A stretch of DNA of 64,000 nucleotides. Source: Hybos culiciformis. Its lineage: Eukaryota > Arthropoda > Insecta > Diptera > Hybotidae. The notes below the pieces were generated by a model. That model had not been told where the DNA came from. It searched no databases and saw nothing but the letters and a program-made list of their open reading frames with translations. Location: assembly GCA_964007475.1 (NCBI GenBank), contig OZ023274.1, positions 91,597,213 through 91,661,212 on the forward strand, read 5' to 3'. A program made the translations under genes and the position numbers. Each line of letters opens with the position of its first letter. The first letter of the stretch is position 1. Of the stretch, positions 15,401 to 30,400 are shown one piece after another.

Positions 15401-18400
15401 ATTAAAATTAACAAAAGTTTCAACAACAACAAAAAATTAAATACTACCTAAATAAAATTGATTTTTCTTCAACCCTGAAATTAATAGGTAAGTTCGATAT
15501 TACAAGTCATATTGCTAAAAATATACTATAGTGGAAAGTAAATTATTTTTTTTTTTTTAAGTTTTATTTTTGTTTTACAAAACATAAGCACTATTACTGT
15601 GAGTGATATTATAAAAAAAAATTTGCAATCAAATTAATTAATTACAAAAATAATCAAAAGTACATTTAAAATATCTGGTTTTAATAATAAATTGTTTGGG
15701 TATAATCACTCTATGAATAGTTTTGACATCTATATAGTTAAAACAAATCAATATCAATTTTCAAACATCAATTATGTACAGAAATAAACTAATCCAGGAT
15801 TTTTAATTAATACAATAAGGTGGAACGAAGATTTTCGTTTGTTACAATTTCGATTTTACAAATTAATTAAAAACACTTAACACTTATTTAAAATTAAAAT
15901 TTCGTCAACTGACGAGTTTAGGTTTATGTTGTTATCAAAATCATGTGATCAAAATCAAGTTTATTTCGTTAACTTTTTCGATGTCAAACAGATCTATTTT
16001 TTTTGTTCTACAGAGAAGAATCCAAATACATTCTATGGTAAATTATATGATATCGACAAATCATTGTATTGTAATAATATTAATGTATGTAAAAAAGTCA
16101 ATTAAATTTCTTTATTATACGCATAAATAAAGATGACCGAAGAAATCTCATAGAATTGAAACATATAGTTATTGTTATGTTATTTTTTATGGGATTAAGT
16201 AAAAATGTCAAATATAATAACCGGTTATCATTGTCGTCCTATCAAACCAATTTATAACAAAAATCAAAATTGTCAAGAAGTACGCAATTTATTTTCATAT
16301 GAAAACAAGGAAGTCCATTTGTTTTTTTTTTGTAACCACAAAAGTACGTGAGTTAATAAAACTTTTTTCTACCAAGCAGTGAAAATGTAAAAAGCTTTTA
16401 TAATATTTGAATATATGTTTTTATAATATAATAAAAATGTGTAAGGGGTTTTTTTCAGAATTTCTAATTAATTGTGATACACACAGGTACAAAATTATAA
16501 AACATATAATTCACAAATGACATGCTAAGTGGACTGAATATATACTTTTAAAAACTAAAATAAAATTATATTTTATTAATTACTACATAATTAAAAAATT
16601 AGATTCATTATATGTGTAAAGTAAATTATAATTATAAATTCAGAAAAAAAAAAAAATTAGGATTAAACAGTAGAATTAAATCCCAGAGATTGACTATTAA
16701 ATTATTTCTAAATAAAATTTCTGATTTGGAAAAGACCAACAACTATAATTTTAAAATAATGTATACATATTAACTTCAACAATTAAATATTATTTCTATT
16801 TTTTATCAAATTTTATAATATCTTTTGACCATTTTCAAAAAAAAAAATCAAATGGAATCATTATTTTAAGACGAATAAAATTCTAATTCTATTTTTGCTG
16901 AAACAATGTGAAAATCGAAATGAACTAAATTTTTCAGCAAGATAACTTCACCGAAAAGTATACTGATTGATAGAAGTTGTGTACATAGTATATAGATCTC
17001 CATGAAGCTAATGCATGTAAAACAATGAAGCAATTTAAGTGATAAAAAACCACTAATACGCCCAAATGGTTAATTTTTATTTTTAAAAATCAATTTCTAG
17101 ATAAGTTCAATTTTAATTAGATTTTTCTATCTCTATATCCAAATTTACAAAATATATATAAATTGTACTATCACTAAAAGATTTTATAATTTCGTGCAAA
17201 ACTACTTTTTACAAAATTTTTTTTACCATATAAATAATACACAAATCTCTGACTTACTGACATTTTTTTAAGACATTTACTTAATTTTTAGAAACTAAAT
17301 TTACGTACCCAAAATTTCTTCAATGCATATATTATGAAATTGAATAAAAAAAAATTAATTAAAACAGTGACATAACATAAATAAAAATTAAAAAAATTAA
17401 ATTGATTTAATTTTATATAATAAATAAGAAAAACTAACATAATAGAAAAAAATTTGTTTTTTAAATATATATGCCAATATTATCCAATAACAAAAAAATC
17501 TGTGTGGAATTTAAGCTAATTTCATTAATTTAATAAATTAAATAATTTTTTTTTTTTTTTTGGAAAAATTTTGATATTCTTTAATGACTTGTTATATTTC
17601 ATAAAAATTAAATATATATTTATATATTAATTATTTTTTAAATTGTAATTATCTTTAAACTTACTTTTCATGAGCTTCCTCCTCTTCTTGCGTAACATCT
17701 GAAGGAGGTGTTAAATAACCAGCTAACCTAAGGCCACGTTCTCTTAAACTACCAAACTTAAATGATTGCTTAAAACTAGCACGAGCTCTATCAACTAAAA
17801 TTAAAAGAAAATCAAATATTATTAATTTAATTTTTTCAGAATATTTTAATTATTATGCAACAGAATTAATTTGCACAAATTATATTACTTCTCATAAAAC
17901 TTCATACTTAACCCCGTTATATCGTACTTACATTTACTAAGTCTAACGGGTTCAACAATTTGTTGGTCTACTGATGGATTTGATAAATCTTCAAAATTAA
18001 TTATGTATAATGAAATATCATCAGCTTCGGAACGTATTGGTGCTATTACCTCTGAACATAAAAACTTTTGTCCTTTAATGAGAAAAAAAAAATTATAATA
18101 ATAATAACATAAAATACACTTATACCTAAACAAAACAAAAACTAAAACTAAATAATTAATTTATTTTAAAAAAAAATAAAATTTTCATATAAATTAGAAA
18201 AGTTAGATGGAAAAGTTTAAATTATTTTTGTTTGTTCTTGCAATAAAAAAAAAAGTTAAATTTATAGTTAGTTCTGTGTTAAATTAAGTAGATAACTAAA
18301 TCTCAGTTTCAAAATATGTAGGGGAGAGGCTTGCAGGTTGCCACCCCATAGCTTTTTTTATCATAACTCGTCAAAAAATGAACGTATTGTACAAAAAGTA

Positions 18401-21400
18401 TATGGGTTGGAAAGAGGAAGTAAAAAGCTACAATCCTGGTCTAGAAATCATTTGAAATCTCAAAAAATAAAAATTCTATAGCAAATTTTCAAAAGTATCT
18501 AAAATCGAACTCTTCAAATTTAGGATTGCAGGTTGCCACCCTTTGGAAAATTGCTGAAAATGTTGAGAAACTGAAAAATGTCTTATTTAGAAATTTATTC
18601 AAATTTATTGAATTTCACTTGCACACAGTGGCTGTAAACATAAAGAAATGACTGAAAATTGACATAAAAAATAAAATTGCAATGTGGTATGGAATCATTC
18701 CAAATCTTCATCGGAATCCAAATTCGGTCAAGTTTAAACACTGAAACACATTTCGCGTGAACGGCTCTTCTGCATTTGTGGAACATAATAGAGTTGTGTC
18801 TACTTCCGACATTTTCTTCAAACAAATCATACAGTCATCAGTGCTTTCATCAAGGTGGCAACCTGCAAACCAATCAAGGTGGCAACCTGCATTCTGACCC
18901 AATTTTGTATAATCCATTTAAAAAAATTGCCAATTCATAATATATTTTTAATTTTTTTTGGAATATGTTAATTGAATGAAAAAGCAACACAATTATTTAT
19001 ATTGATTTGCTAATAAAAGAGTTCACTTTACGAGCACAGGACAGAAACACAATTTTCAATTTTTAAAGTTTTTGAAAATAATAATTCACACTTTGCTCAG
19101 TAAACACTGTGTTATTGCGTCTGTCCGCTCCAAAAGTAGATTAAAAGTGACAACTGTTCTGTCGATGTCACTTGGAGTTTAGTTTGTGAGACTGCTAGAA
19201 TGTCACAATACATCAGTGGTGGCAACCTGCAAGCAGTGGCAACCTGCAAGCCTCTCCCCTACAATATATACACATATACGTTTTATTTTCATTAGATATG
19301 CACATTCAATTGAAATTTATTGACATTGTGGAAATTAAATGAATCGGAAAAAAGCTAGTTATATTTCACTGTAGAATTACATTTTTCCCACCAAACCAAG
19401 AAATAATCCCACAGTATAGTTGTAATTAAGGAATAAGAATAATAAACATAAAATATTAATTTTAGCGCGTATTAATATTTATATCAAGCGCTTTTTCGCT
19501 TGAACGAATCAACAATGAATTAAATTAAAATTTTTATGATAACGAGGGCATATCCTTCTTTTTTTTAACATAAATAAATGAAATTTCTCGTAATACTAAT
19601 TTTTATTGATCTCAGCAAAATATGGAAGAAACAAAAATTATAATTTATATAAAAAATTTAATTTGTAAAATTGTTTTTAGTTATAGTAAAAATTTGGAAT
19701 TCAAAATGACTAAAGACTACAGAACATCCTTTGGAAAAAATACAAAAAAAAAAACATAATTTACATCTGTTTTTATAATGTTTTTTTTTTTTCTTTAAAA
19801 TACAAACCACTAAATTGTACAATAAATAATAAATAATAAACATAAAAATATACATATATATATAATTTGTTTTGAACAAAAAAAAAAAGGCAAAAAATAT
19901 TTATGTCAATCTAATATATAAAAAGAGATACAACAAAAAAAAAAAAATAAAAGTTTTTTTTTGGTGTAGCTACATTTTTGTTTATATGGTTTTTATGGGA
20001 TTATGTATAAATTTTTTTTTTATTATTTTCGAAACAGGTGTTAAAAGTTTTATACAAAGAGCGGCGCATAAAAAGCACGTGAAAATTGTATATTTACGTG
20101 TTCAAAATTAATTTAATTTTTTTTTTCTTTTTTAATTTTTTTTTTTTGTATTTTGCAATTGATTTTCAGGAGACAAACGATTTGTTGGGATTATTTTTGG
20201 AAAAAAGAAAAAACAATTTTCATTAAATTTTTTTTTAGAAGTTCATTTTATATATATTTTATTTTCAGATTAATATTTTGTTTTGACTAGAGAATTGAAT
20301 ATATTAAATTGGAGAAACAAAATACCATATTTTATTAACTTTGTGTTATACAAAAAAAACTTATGTAAGTGTTTTATATAAAATAAGTTTTAAAAAATTT
20401 TATGCTTCATTAAATTGAAATTTTTAATTTCATAAAATCAATTAAAATTTAAATTAAACTTTTCTAATAATAATAATAATAATAATTTTAATTTTTCTTA
20501 CCATTTTTACGATAATATAATATTTCAAAATGTTTTTCATAACCTTTAGTTAATGCTTCTCTAATTAAATTCACAGCCATTTGTGAAGTCATTGGTCCGT
20601 GAAGAAATTCCGTAGAACTAGAGCGCTGCATTACTTCAGCGCGTGTAAAACCAGTCATTTTACAGAAACCATCGGAACACCAAATGATATGATGTGTTTC
20701 TGATTGGGCATTAGCTACTAGAAAACTTCGATCTATAATTAGAAAAAAAAAAACTAAAATTAAAAAAAAATATAATAATTAGACATTAACTCTAAATATA
20801 TTAAAAATGTAATATTTGTATAATAATCCTATATTTTAAAAAACTTGAAGTTCTAAATTTAATATAACACACTTTACTTTTACAATTTCATTTCAGGTCT
20901 TTCAACTTCACCAAGATCGTGGATACATTTAAAGATTTAACAGAATTTATATATGTACATACGTATATTAAATTGAACGTAAAATTTTAAATGACAATGA
21001 AAATAAATTTAAATTTAGTCACGCACCATCAATAAATTTCAGTCCTTGCACCTGTTCACGGGCAATAAGACATTGAATATCAACTTCATTAAGAACATAT
21101 AAATGTAGGTATATGTAATATAAAAATAAATATTAGAGAAAAAAAATAAATAAAAATTTTCATTGACCACACTTAAAGTGTTTACATTATTTTTAATTGA
21201 TCAAATATCAAAATTTTAATTAAAAAAAATCAAATATTTTTGTGGAAAATAAAAATCAAAATGTTCTCATTCTAAATATAAATAATGCTCTTACGAATCC
21301 GGCTGTAAGTCTACCAATCATAACAAAAAAAAATAAACAAATAAAAAAAATTTTCCAATTTATTTTTATTACACGATTTTATTTAAAACACATAAATGCT

Positions 21401-24400
21401 CTGTGCGTTTGTTTATTTGTCTGTTTATCATCAAATCTTGCAACTGATATTTAATTTAGCTGAAATTGTGCAGAGACCCTTATTTTTGTTGACAATACAA
21501 TATTGCATCAACTCCAACTCGTCGGTAACGTAGTTTCATCGTTAACTAATTTTTTTTTTACTAGGCCGATGTTTAGTTAACAATACATGCATTTCAACAA
21601 GTTTTCTAACATAAAAAATTATTTTCTTGGATTTGCAAATTGAGCTTTATTTTTTACTTTTTATTAACATATTAAATAATAATCGTGTAACTTAAATTTT
21701 TTTTGTTTTTATCTGTGTATGTTGTATGTATATTTATAAATTTTCATTCTAAAAATATTACAATAGCAAAATAGTACTATATTGGCAATGTTATTTTCTT
21801 ATTTTAGGTCTGACATAAATAATAAATAAAATGTTTTTCAGAAATAGATATATATATAATGACAGATTGAGGATTAGGTTAAAAATGTTAGAAAGTATTT
21901 GGAATTTGTCATATTTATCATATCATTGTATCAACGCATTATATTTACATAAATATAAAATTCCAATTTAAAGGCATGAGGTTTTGAGCCTTTTTCCATA
22001 AATTCTATATTTGACTTTGTTTTGTTAATTATTATTCATAAATTAGATTTATTTACTTTTCTATTAAACATAGATAAGCAATTACACAAAGTACGTTTTA
22101 TAAAAACTTGAAACTTCAACTTTAGAACAGACGAAACAAAAAATAAATGTTTCGAACCAATAATAATCTCGGCCAAATTTCAATTTATAATATAAGAATA
22201 AGAAATTTATTTCAAAATACTTTCCAACCCAGCCATCAATCTTACAGTGACGACGGTTGTAACATAATTTTTCTTTAAATTTGGCAAATGATCAATGAAA
22301 AAAACGATTTTTTTTTTCTTTTCCAAATAATTATTTTGATAATTTTATTTTTATACAATCAGTATGTATTTTTATATCATTGTATGTACATAACTATGAA
22401 TGAAAATATTTTTTTAAAGCTCTTCTGTTCCAAATTGTATATGAAAAAAATTCTATATACTTAAAAAAAATGTATTTGTGTTACATGAATGAAAATTATA
22501 TGTATCTACATAATGTATGTGTGTACATAAATATAAATTTCTGTTTTTTAAATAAATCAAATTTATTTATTTTTTTTGTACATAGGATACCTACATATAA
22601 ATTTTCTCCGAATAAAGGAAGAATATCAAGAAATGAACAAAATGAATGAAAACCTACATTTAAATAAAATATTTTTTATGTGGTTAAGTGCTATAATATA
22701 TTTATAGACCTCTTTTTGGTTTTTAATGAAAAAAAGTACGTCTGTATATATATAAATATGAAGAAATTAAATATAATGCACCATTATGAACTCATTAGAC
22801 TCAAGTATGTAATAACTTTTAACTTAAGAATGTACTCAAGTAGCATTATTAAGTTTTTGAAGAGTTTTTGTCAAGTATCCTTTAGCTAATCCTTTTCAAG
22901 TTTTTTAATATAATTTTTTTGTTGGCTAATTTTTTTTTTTTTTTGAGAATAATTTTTGAGACATATATTTACATAGATTTTTATTAACGGTATTTCTACA
23001 TTGGATTTATGCTTTAGTGACAAATTCTTGTCTATATTAAAGTTTATTTAGTCGCTATGTCCAGTGGTTTAATGTACAATGAACTTAAGTAGTTAAGCAA
23101 AAATTTGTATTTGATATAATAACTTTTTTTGTTATCAAATTCAAGGTTTTTTAATAATTTTTTGTTTCTATAAAGATAGTGCTATAAAATCCAAAGTTTT
23201 TCTACCAAAAGTCCAGATTTTTATTCTGCAGGAAAATATTCATTTAAAGAAAATTATTTCATTAATTTTAAAATTTCATTTAATTTTAAAATTTCCTGAT
23301 ACGATTCATACTAGCAATTTCACAGACATTTTATAATAAAAAAAATTTTGCATTTTGATTCATTTGTGTACAAAAATGTTGTTAAATTATCATGATTATG
23401 TCAAAGTCATAAATATAAAATTCTTTAAAAAGTTCAAGCAAATGGCAAAAAAAAAATTTATTTAAATTTATTTATTCAGAATGAAAATTTTATTTTTATA
23501 ATATCACGAATAAAAAATTATTTAAATACCTCTTTATTTTAAATTAATTAAATTGCTTTTCGCGTAATAATTTTATATATTTCGTATTCTTGAAAATGTA
23601 TGAAAATAATTTAGGGTTGTACTAAAAATAGTGTTAAAAGTGAAATTATAAATATTTTATTTAACATTTTAAAAATTGTGCATGTCAAAAAATTGTGGAC
23701 CCCTTATTCATTATTAAGCGAATTGCGCATCTGATTTATATCTGATTTATATCTGATTATTGGAATCTCGACAGTTTTAGACGTTTCAGTTTGGTTCCAA
23801 TTATTAAATCTCCAAACCTCATAGAACTTATTAAATCCTGAAAACTATAAACAGAAAACTTAAATTTTTAAGAAACAGAAATAAATAATAATGAAACCAT
23901 AAATTAAGTTTGTAGAATTTGAAAAATAAAAAAACATATTTTTCTTTTTATAAAAAAAAAAAATTAAAATTAAAATTCCCAAGCTTTTAAAATTTTATAT
24001 AATTTGAAAAAAAAAAAACAAAAAAATCCATTAGAATTTTAGTTAAAATAAAATTTGTGGAAAACCCCACAAATTTTAAAGTAAAAAAAAATTATATTTA
24101 TATATTTTTAATATATACATATTTATTTATTTATTTATAGTATGTACAACAAATACTTTTATTCAAGTAAAATTTATTTTCCCTTTTGTTGACAAATTTA
24201 TTAATTCATGTTCATTATTCTCAAGGATACAATTATTTTAAAATTAAAAACTTTTTTTTTTCTTTTAATGTCAAACCATAGCCTACATTAGTGTGTTTAT
24301 ACAATCCATAGTATTAAATTAAAGAACATATCAATTTTACTTTTTATAAGAAAATTTATTATTATCGCGCATAAGTCGCGATCGGATGTACTCGAGAACC

Positions 24401-27400
24401 TTTACTAAAAAAAAAAATATGTTCGATTTGGTTACGAAACAAAGTTGTAATTGATACGCAAAGAAAAAATTTTAACGTATATCATATTTAAAACATGAAT
24501 ACAATAGGGGACGATAACGCTCTCAAATCGATACCACGAATTAAACTTATCTTAATTTTTCGTAATAAAAAATAAAATTGGTATGTCTCTCCTATATACT
24601 ACTAAAAGAAAATTGAATACTATGGTTTGTTTAGACACTAATGTAGGCTATACATAATCTAGGTAATGTATTTATACCGATAACAACATTCAATTTTCAT
24701 TTTCTAGTTAACTTTTTTTGAATGCACCTGACATATAATATATAAAAATAAAGTTATAAAGAAAATTGAAGAAGTGAACATATGACCCTAACATAATTTT
24801 TTGTGAATAACAAAAATAAGAATACCTATATATTCATTATATATTATACAAAAATTCACATAAAAATTAATTTACCAAAGTTATTGTATACATATATTAT
24901 AAATATTATGTACAGTTTTTATGGGCAATATTTTTATTCGAAAGTTTGTTTTATTTATTTGTGGTGTCCAATGTTTCATTTTTGCGCCTTTTTGAAGGTT
25001 GACTTTTTTCTTTGTTAAGCTGTCACTTACAAAATATTATTATTTTTTAATAGCAATAAGTTATGAAAAAAGAAACATTATGACAAAAAAAACCAATGTA
25101 AATTATCCTACCATTTATATTTATTTATTTTCCGCTGCTACTCAACCGAAATAAGCCAATTCTTCGTATTTATTGCAATATTACCCTCAAAAATAAGGTT
25201 AATGAAACCTCATTCACACCATTGCATTAAATTTCGTTTAAGGTCACATTAATGTTTTCCAAAAAAAACTTCTTTCAGACATAATTATGGAACATATGGA
25301 TAACATTTTATCTTATAAGTTAAATATATTATGCAATGCACAACTTTTTGAAAATATTATTTGCAAACGAATTTCTTAAGCCCGTTTTTCATTAAAGATA
25401 AAATAAAAACAAACTGTATATTTTCACTTTCGGTCTGTCGTCTGTCCGTTTTTCTGAGGTACTGTTTTATATTTTTTTAGTGATAATGCCCACATGTTTG
25501 AGTCCATCTTTGAGTAAATAATAAGATAATAAATAAAAAAATTTTCGAAAGACATAATCAATATTTTATGGAAGTTATGGTTTCCACCGATAAGAGTTTA
25601 AGGGATAATTTTAGAAGTAGCTCTCCATCGGTTGGATTCATAGAATTGAAAAGCTTAATGCGAAGTCATTCAAAAATTTTGAAGTATTTTTTAACACAGA
25701 TATGTAGGTTTGAAGACATTTTATCAAACAACAAATTTCAATTTTTCGTAACAATATTATTGTTAAACCTTTTAACTTTTATGTATTAAAAAAATTTTCT
25801 AAACTTTAACATTATGAAGTTAAAAAGACAACATGTATTTTCTGTATATGATGCCATGCCAACTTAGAAAAAATTTAATTGACATTGTCACGTTAGGTAT
25901 ATGGCAATTTTTATTACATTTCGTTCAGACAATTTAATTTTTACATTTCATCATATAGTAAAAAAAATAACAATGAAATAAATTTGGCGCCTTACTAAAT
26001 ATGCATACCATATACCTATATTAATTCTGACAATTTTGTGATAATTTTCTATAAAATTATACAAAAATTGAATTTGTCACAATGTCAAAATCACTTAGAA
26101 ATTAAATGCGCAATTTTATGAAATTAATCTTAAGTCAAATTAGCCTGAAACAATTATTCCGAAAGCTAAATAAATAAAAGTATGATTATTGTGTTTTATT
26201 TTTCTTTTTTTCGAAAAGAAATAAGAAAATAATATTATTTTTTTATTTTTTTTTTTGTCAAGAAAATTGCATCTAGGATTTTTTTGCTAGTTTTTGTATG
26301 TTTTTCCTTTTGTTTTTTTTTGGCAAATTTTATTGGTAAGATAAAAATAACCAGATGATGACAAATTGACCATGATCTTATTTTCTTATTTAATAACCCA
26401 GTGTTGATTAGACTGAAATTTTATACAACTTTTTGTGAAAAAGAATTAAAATTTCATGATTAGTTCACGAAAATATAACTTGCCCAATTCCCTTATTCCA
26501 TTAACTCTATAAAAATTAATAGTTTTTAAGAAACAGTAAAAACATTTCTTTTTTAAATTACTCAATAAATGTTTAATTTCTTAGTTTAAAAAAAAAATTC
26601 TGCACAAATACCTGCGATATTTGATAGTAAAAAAATGAATTTTTTTTAATTAAAATTTGTTAATTCACATTTTTTAGAATTAAAAAAAAAAATACCGTGA
26701 TACTACATAAACTACATAAAGTGTATGACATAGTAGTACTACAAGTTTACAGACCGTTAAATTCATATATCCGTCAATTTATTTATTTTTTTTTATCATA
26801 TGTGAGATGTGACCACTAATTTAGCTTATTTTTATTATATGAAAATCTTTTAGAAACTTTATGAATTGAAAACCATATTAGCTATTTGTGGAAATATGAC
26901 ATTAAACAGGGATTTTATAATTGGTATTACTGAGAAAGACGTACTATACAGAAGAGACCTTTAATAGTAGATTATAATATATTTTAACTAATAATTTATG
27001 TTACGAGGTGTCTATACACACAAACACATAGACACGAGTCAAAATTAATAATTTTGACAAGTGTCTATGTGTTTGTGTTTATAGACAACGAATTGTTATA
27101 ACAAATTTTGTTAACATATCTTATATACTGCTTTAATGCGTAGGGGAGAGGTAGTTGCAAAGAGAGAATATAGAGATAATTTATAATAAAAAATAAAGAT
27201 AAAAGAAGCCAATGGAATTTTTCCACGTTAATTATCCTTTAATTTCTCTTTCTTTTAGTGATATTATTTTTGTGTATGAATTACGTAGTTCTCATTTTTT
27301 CTCATTTTTTTTTTGTATTTGGCTGTATCTGTATTGAAATATTGTGAGAGATATTATGTTTGTTTAGGTATTACGTAATATTCAATACGAAACAATTAAT

Positions 27401-30400
27401 GATTTCATTATTTACGCTGATGCATCTAAATTTTTTCATTATATACGCTGATGCATCTAAATTTTTTCATTATTTACGCAGATGCATCTAAATGATTGCA
27501 TGTGTATTGACCCATATTATACTCCATTTAGTGATCTAAATTCTATAGCACTAAATACAACATAACGATCCCCTACGCATTAAAAGGATTTTTTATTTAT
27601 CGCATACCTATATAATGGTTTTTTACGAAAAACAAATTAATAAATAATTGATTAGGGCCTCAATCTACTATAATAAAATAACACTTATTTCAATTGAAGA
27701 ATATTACACAAATTCAATTATTAAATGGGAATTAAATTCTAGAACAAAACCAATTGGCACTACACTACGACGATAGTCGAGATTACGAACGATGATTAAT
27801 TCTAAAACGGATCTTTATCTTAAATTAGCCAATTTACAACATACACTTAAAATAGAATAATATAATTAACAATTCAAAAATTCGATATTAAACTTAAAAC
27901 TAAATTAACGTGACCTTATTTCACTTACAATCTCATAACATATTCTCCTTTCTTTTTTTTTTTTCAATTTTCATAAAAACGGAAAATTCATCAAAGCAAT
28001 TGAGTGTGGCATAAAAAAAAACAAAAAAAAACTTTTAGTTCCGAATAAAACAAATAAAGGAATCATGTTTTCATATTACAGCAAGGTCAAATGATGAAAA
28101 ATAAAATATTTTTACATGATTTCCTCTGAAAAAGAAAGCACAAAAGCGAGAGTTTTCTTTATTATGTTACCTTTTTGGGGATTCTGTTCTAAAATTAAAT
28201 GATGACTTGTAAATTAAAAAAAAAAAAAAAGTTGAAAATTAGTATACAACAAAAACCAATTTAGGGTTTTTTTTTTCGTCAAAAAGGATATTATACAATT
28301 CTATTTACTATTCTATTACCAATTTTCTGTATTCTTAGAAAAATAAGGGCAAACGCCAGAACTGAAAGTACATTTTTTTTGTAAAATCTAAAAAAGGTTA
28401 CTCTCCTAATTAGAAACTTGCTTTGCAAAAGATGAAGATTAGTACTTTGCCTAGAAGCCAAAATTTTCCAATATTGTTTAAACAACATTTGGCTATAGCA
28501 TACCATAGAGAATAAGGCTATAGCGCTCTTAAAATGACATTTTATTATTTCATTACAAATAACTATGAAAATCCAGTATATTTCCTAAATGCCATTTCTT
28601 AGTAAATCCCTTTCATTATAAGGTTGGAAAGTACATAATGACGTTTGAATCAAATTTATAATAAATTTTCTTTATGTTGTTGGCAATGTAAGAGCACAAT
28701 ATCAACAGAATTAGGGAATGTTTTTTTAAAGGTGAGAAAACCATATGATGCAAAGGAAGAACAACAGTTTTTGATTGCAAATAATATAATGGTCGTAAAC
28801 AAAAAAAAAAAAAAATAACATCGTAAAAAATTTCATTTTAGATAGAAGAAAATTAAAAACTTAAAAAAAAAATTGCATTATTTTCGTTTTTATCGTTTTG
28901 AAAATTTTAATGAAAAACAATGATATTAAAGAAATGTCCTGATTGAGGTCGAGCAAGAATAACTATATTTTAAATTGAAAATATTAATCAAGGGAACCTT
29001 AAACCTTGAGTTTCTTTATAAAATTGATGGCAAGATGTTAACATAACATAGTTATTAGTTACAGAATATGTATATATAATATAAAAAAATATGAAAAAAA
29101 AAACCAAGTGCTTTTTTTCCATTTACGAGAATTCAGGCTAGCGGTCATAAAAATAAAATTATTATTAGATCTAAAAAAAATGTAATAAAAATTAAAAAAG
29201 AATTTTTTATTTTTTAATCATAAAAAGAAACCTTTATAGCTTTATAAATGCATTTTAAATCAGCCAGAAAATATGAGTCAACCGAAGCCTATATTTTTTT
29301 TTTTTATGGTACATGAAAATTTCCTATCATTTTAATATGCTTAAAGGCTTCAAGGATGTACGGTGTAATTCCGCAAAATTATTTTCACCCTTTGAATGAA
29401 TAATATGTTTTTTATATCTAGATATTATGTAAAGTAAAAGTTTTTCATAGTTTTAACTTTTAAAATGAAAATAAAAGTTTTGAAAATATTTTTTTTAATT
29501 TTAAACAAGGAATTTTCCTATATTCCTATATATATTATTCTTGAAGCTAAAATAGTTTTAATTGTTAAAATAAACTTTAATTAAAATTATGATATAATTT
29601 TCTTTTATTTCTTAACTAAGTATGTATAAGTATGTAGTACTAGTTATAAGCATATATAATTTATGTGTGTTCGCAATGATATCGAATTAATGTACTATAT
29701 GCTGTCTGTTACTTGTCATTATTTTGTATTTTACGCAACCAAATGCTAGAATATATTTCTCATTATACCATTTAACACGAATCTGTTGTAAAATGAAATT
29801 TAACATGAAACTACAATTAACATTCGTACGTATAAGTACATATGTGTACAACATTGCGTAATGTGCAAGTTGGTCGAATATGATGACAGTGAATTGTAAA
29901 TTATAACTATATTTAAATCAATATTAAAGAAAATTATCCTTCAAAAAATATAAATCAGTTTCCATAACTACGCATAAGTACATGTTTATATTTAAGCCTA
30001 TAATAAGATTTGGATATAATTCCCATTCTTCTCATAATCATTAATAATTTTATGGTTTAATAAAATTTCTAAATTTTCTATGAAAGGTATATGCATTGAC
30101 TAGTGACCTACTAGTTTTCCACATGATCTATCCCAAATTAACTTAACTATTTAAAAAAAATTAAATGTTCACTTTTAATAATTGAATTTCAGCTAATTTA
30201 GTCCTACTGATAACATTTTTAAGATAAACAAAAAACAAAATTTTTTTTAAAGAAAAATTTAATTATTCATTTCGTTTAATACGTTCGCAACATTGTTACG
30301 ACCTACATATATAATAATATCATAATTTATGTGTATAAATATATATAAATGTCATGATAATATAATATAATATATAAATTTGAATTATACATATGTACAT

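Larger units (their letters stand above)
18073..20501 (-). other. erg intron 2
   Basis: Contains the 947-bp inverted-repeat element at 18317-19263; the rest (19264-20501) is A+T-rich with long T and A runs and a (TAA)n tract at 20464-20486. No host exon seen. Confidence 0.7.

Noticed and set aside
20502..20732. Assignment of the PAS exon to Eag or Elk channels
   Set aside because: The joined N-terminus MPVRRGHVAP and the GSRHTPN...EKV pre-S1 segment fit ERG; Eag and Elk begin differently.
27402..27494. Regular 31-bp repeats resembling a short CRISPR-like array
   Set aside because: Units are contiguous with no unique spacers, lie inside a transposable element and in a eukaryotic intron.
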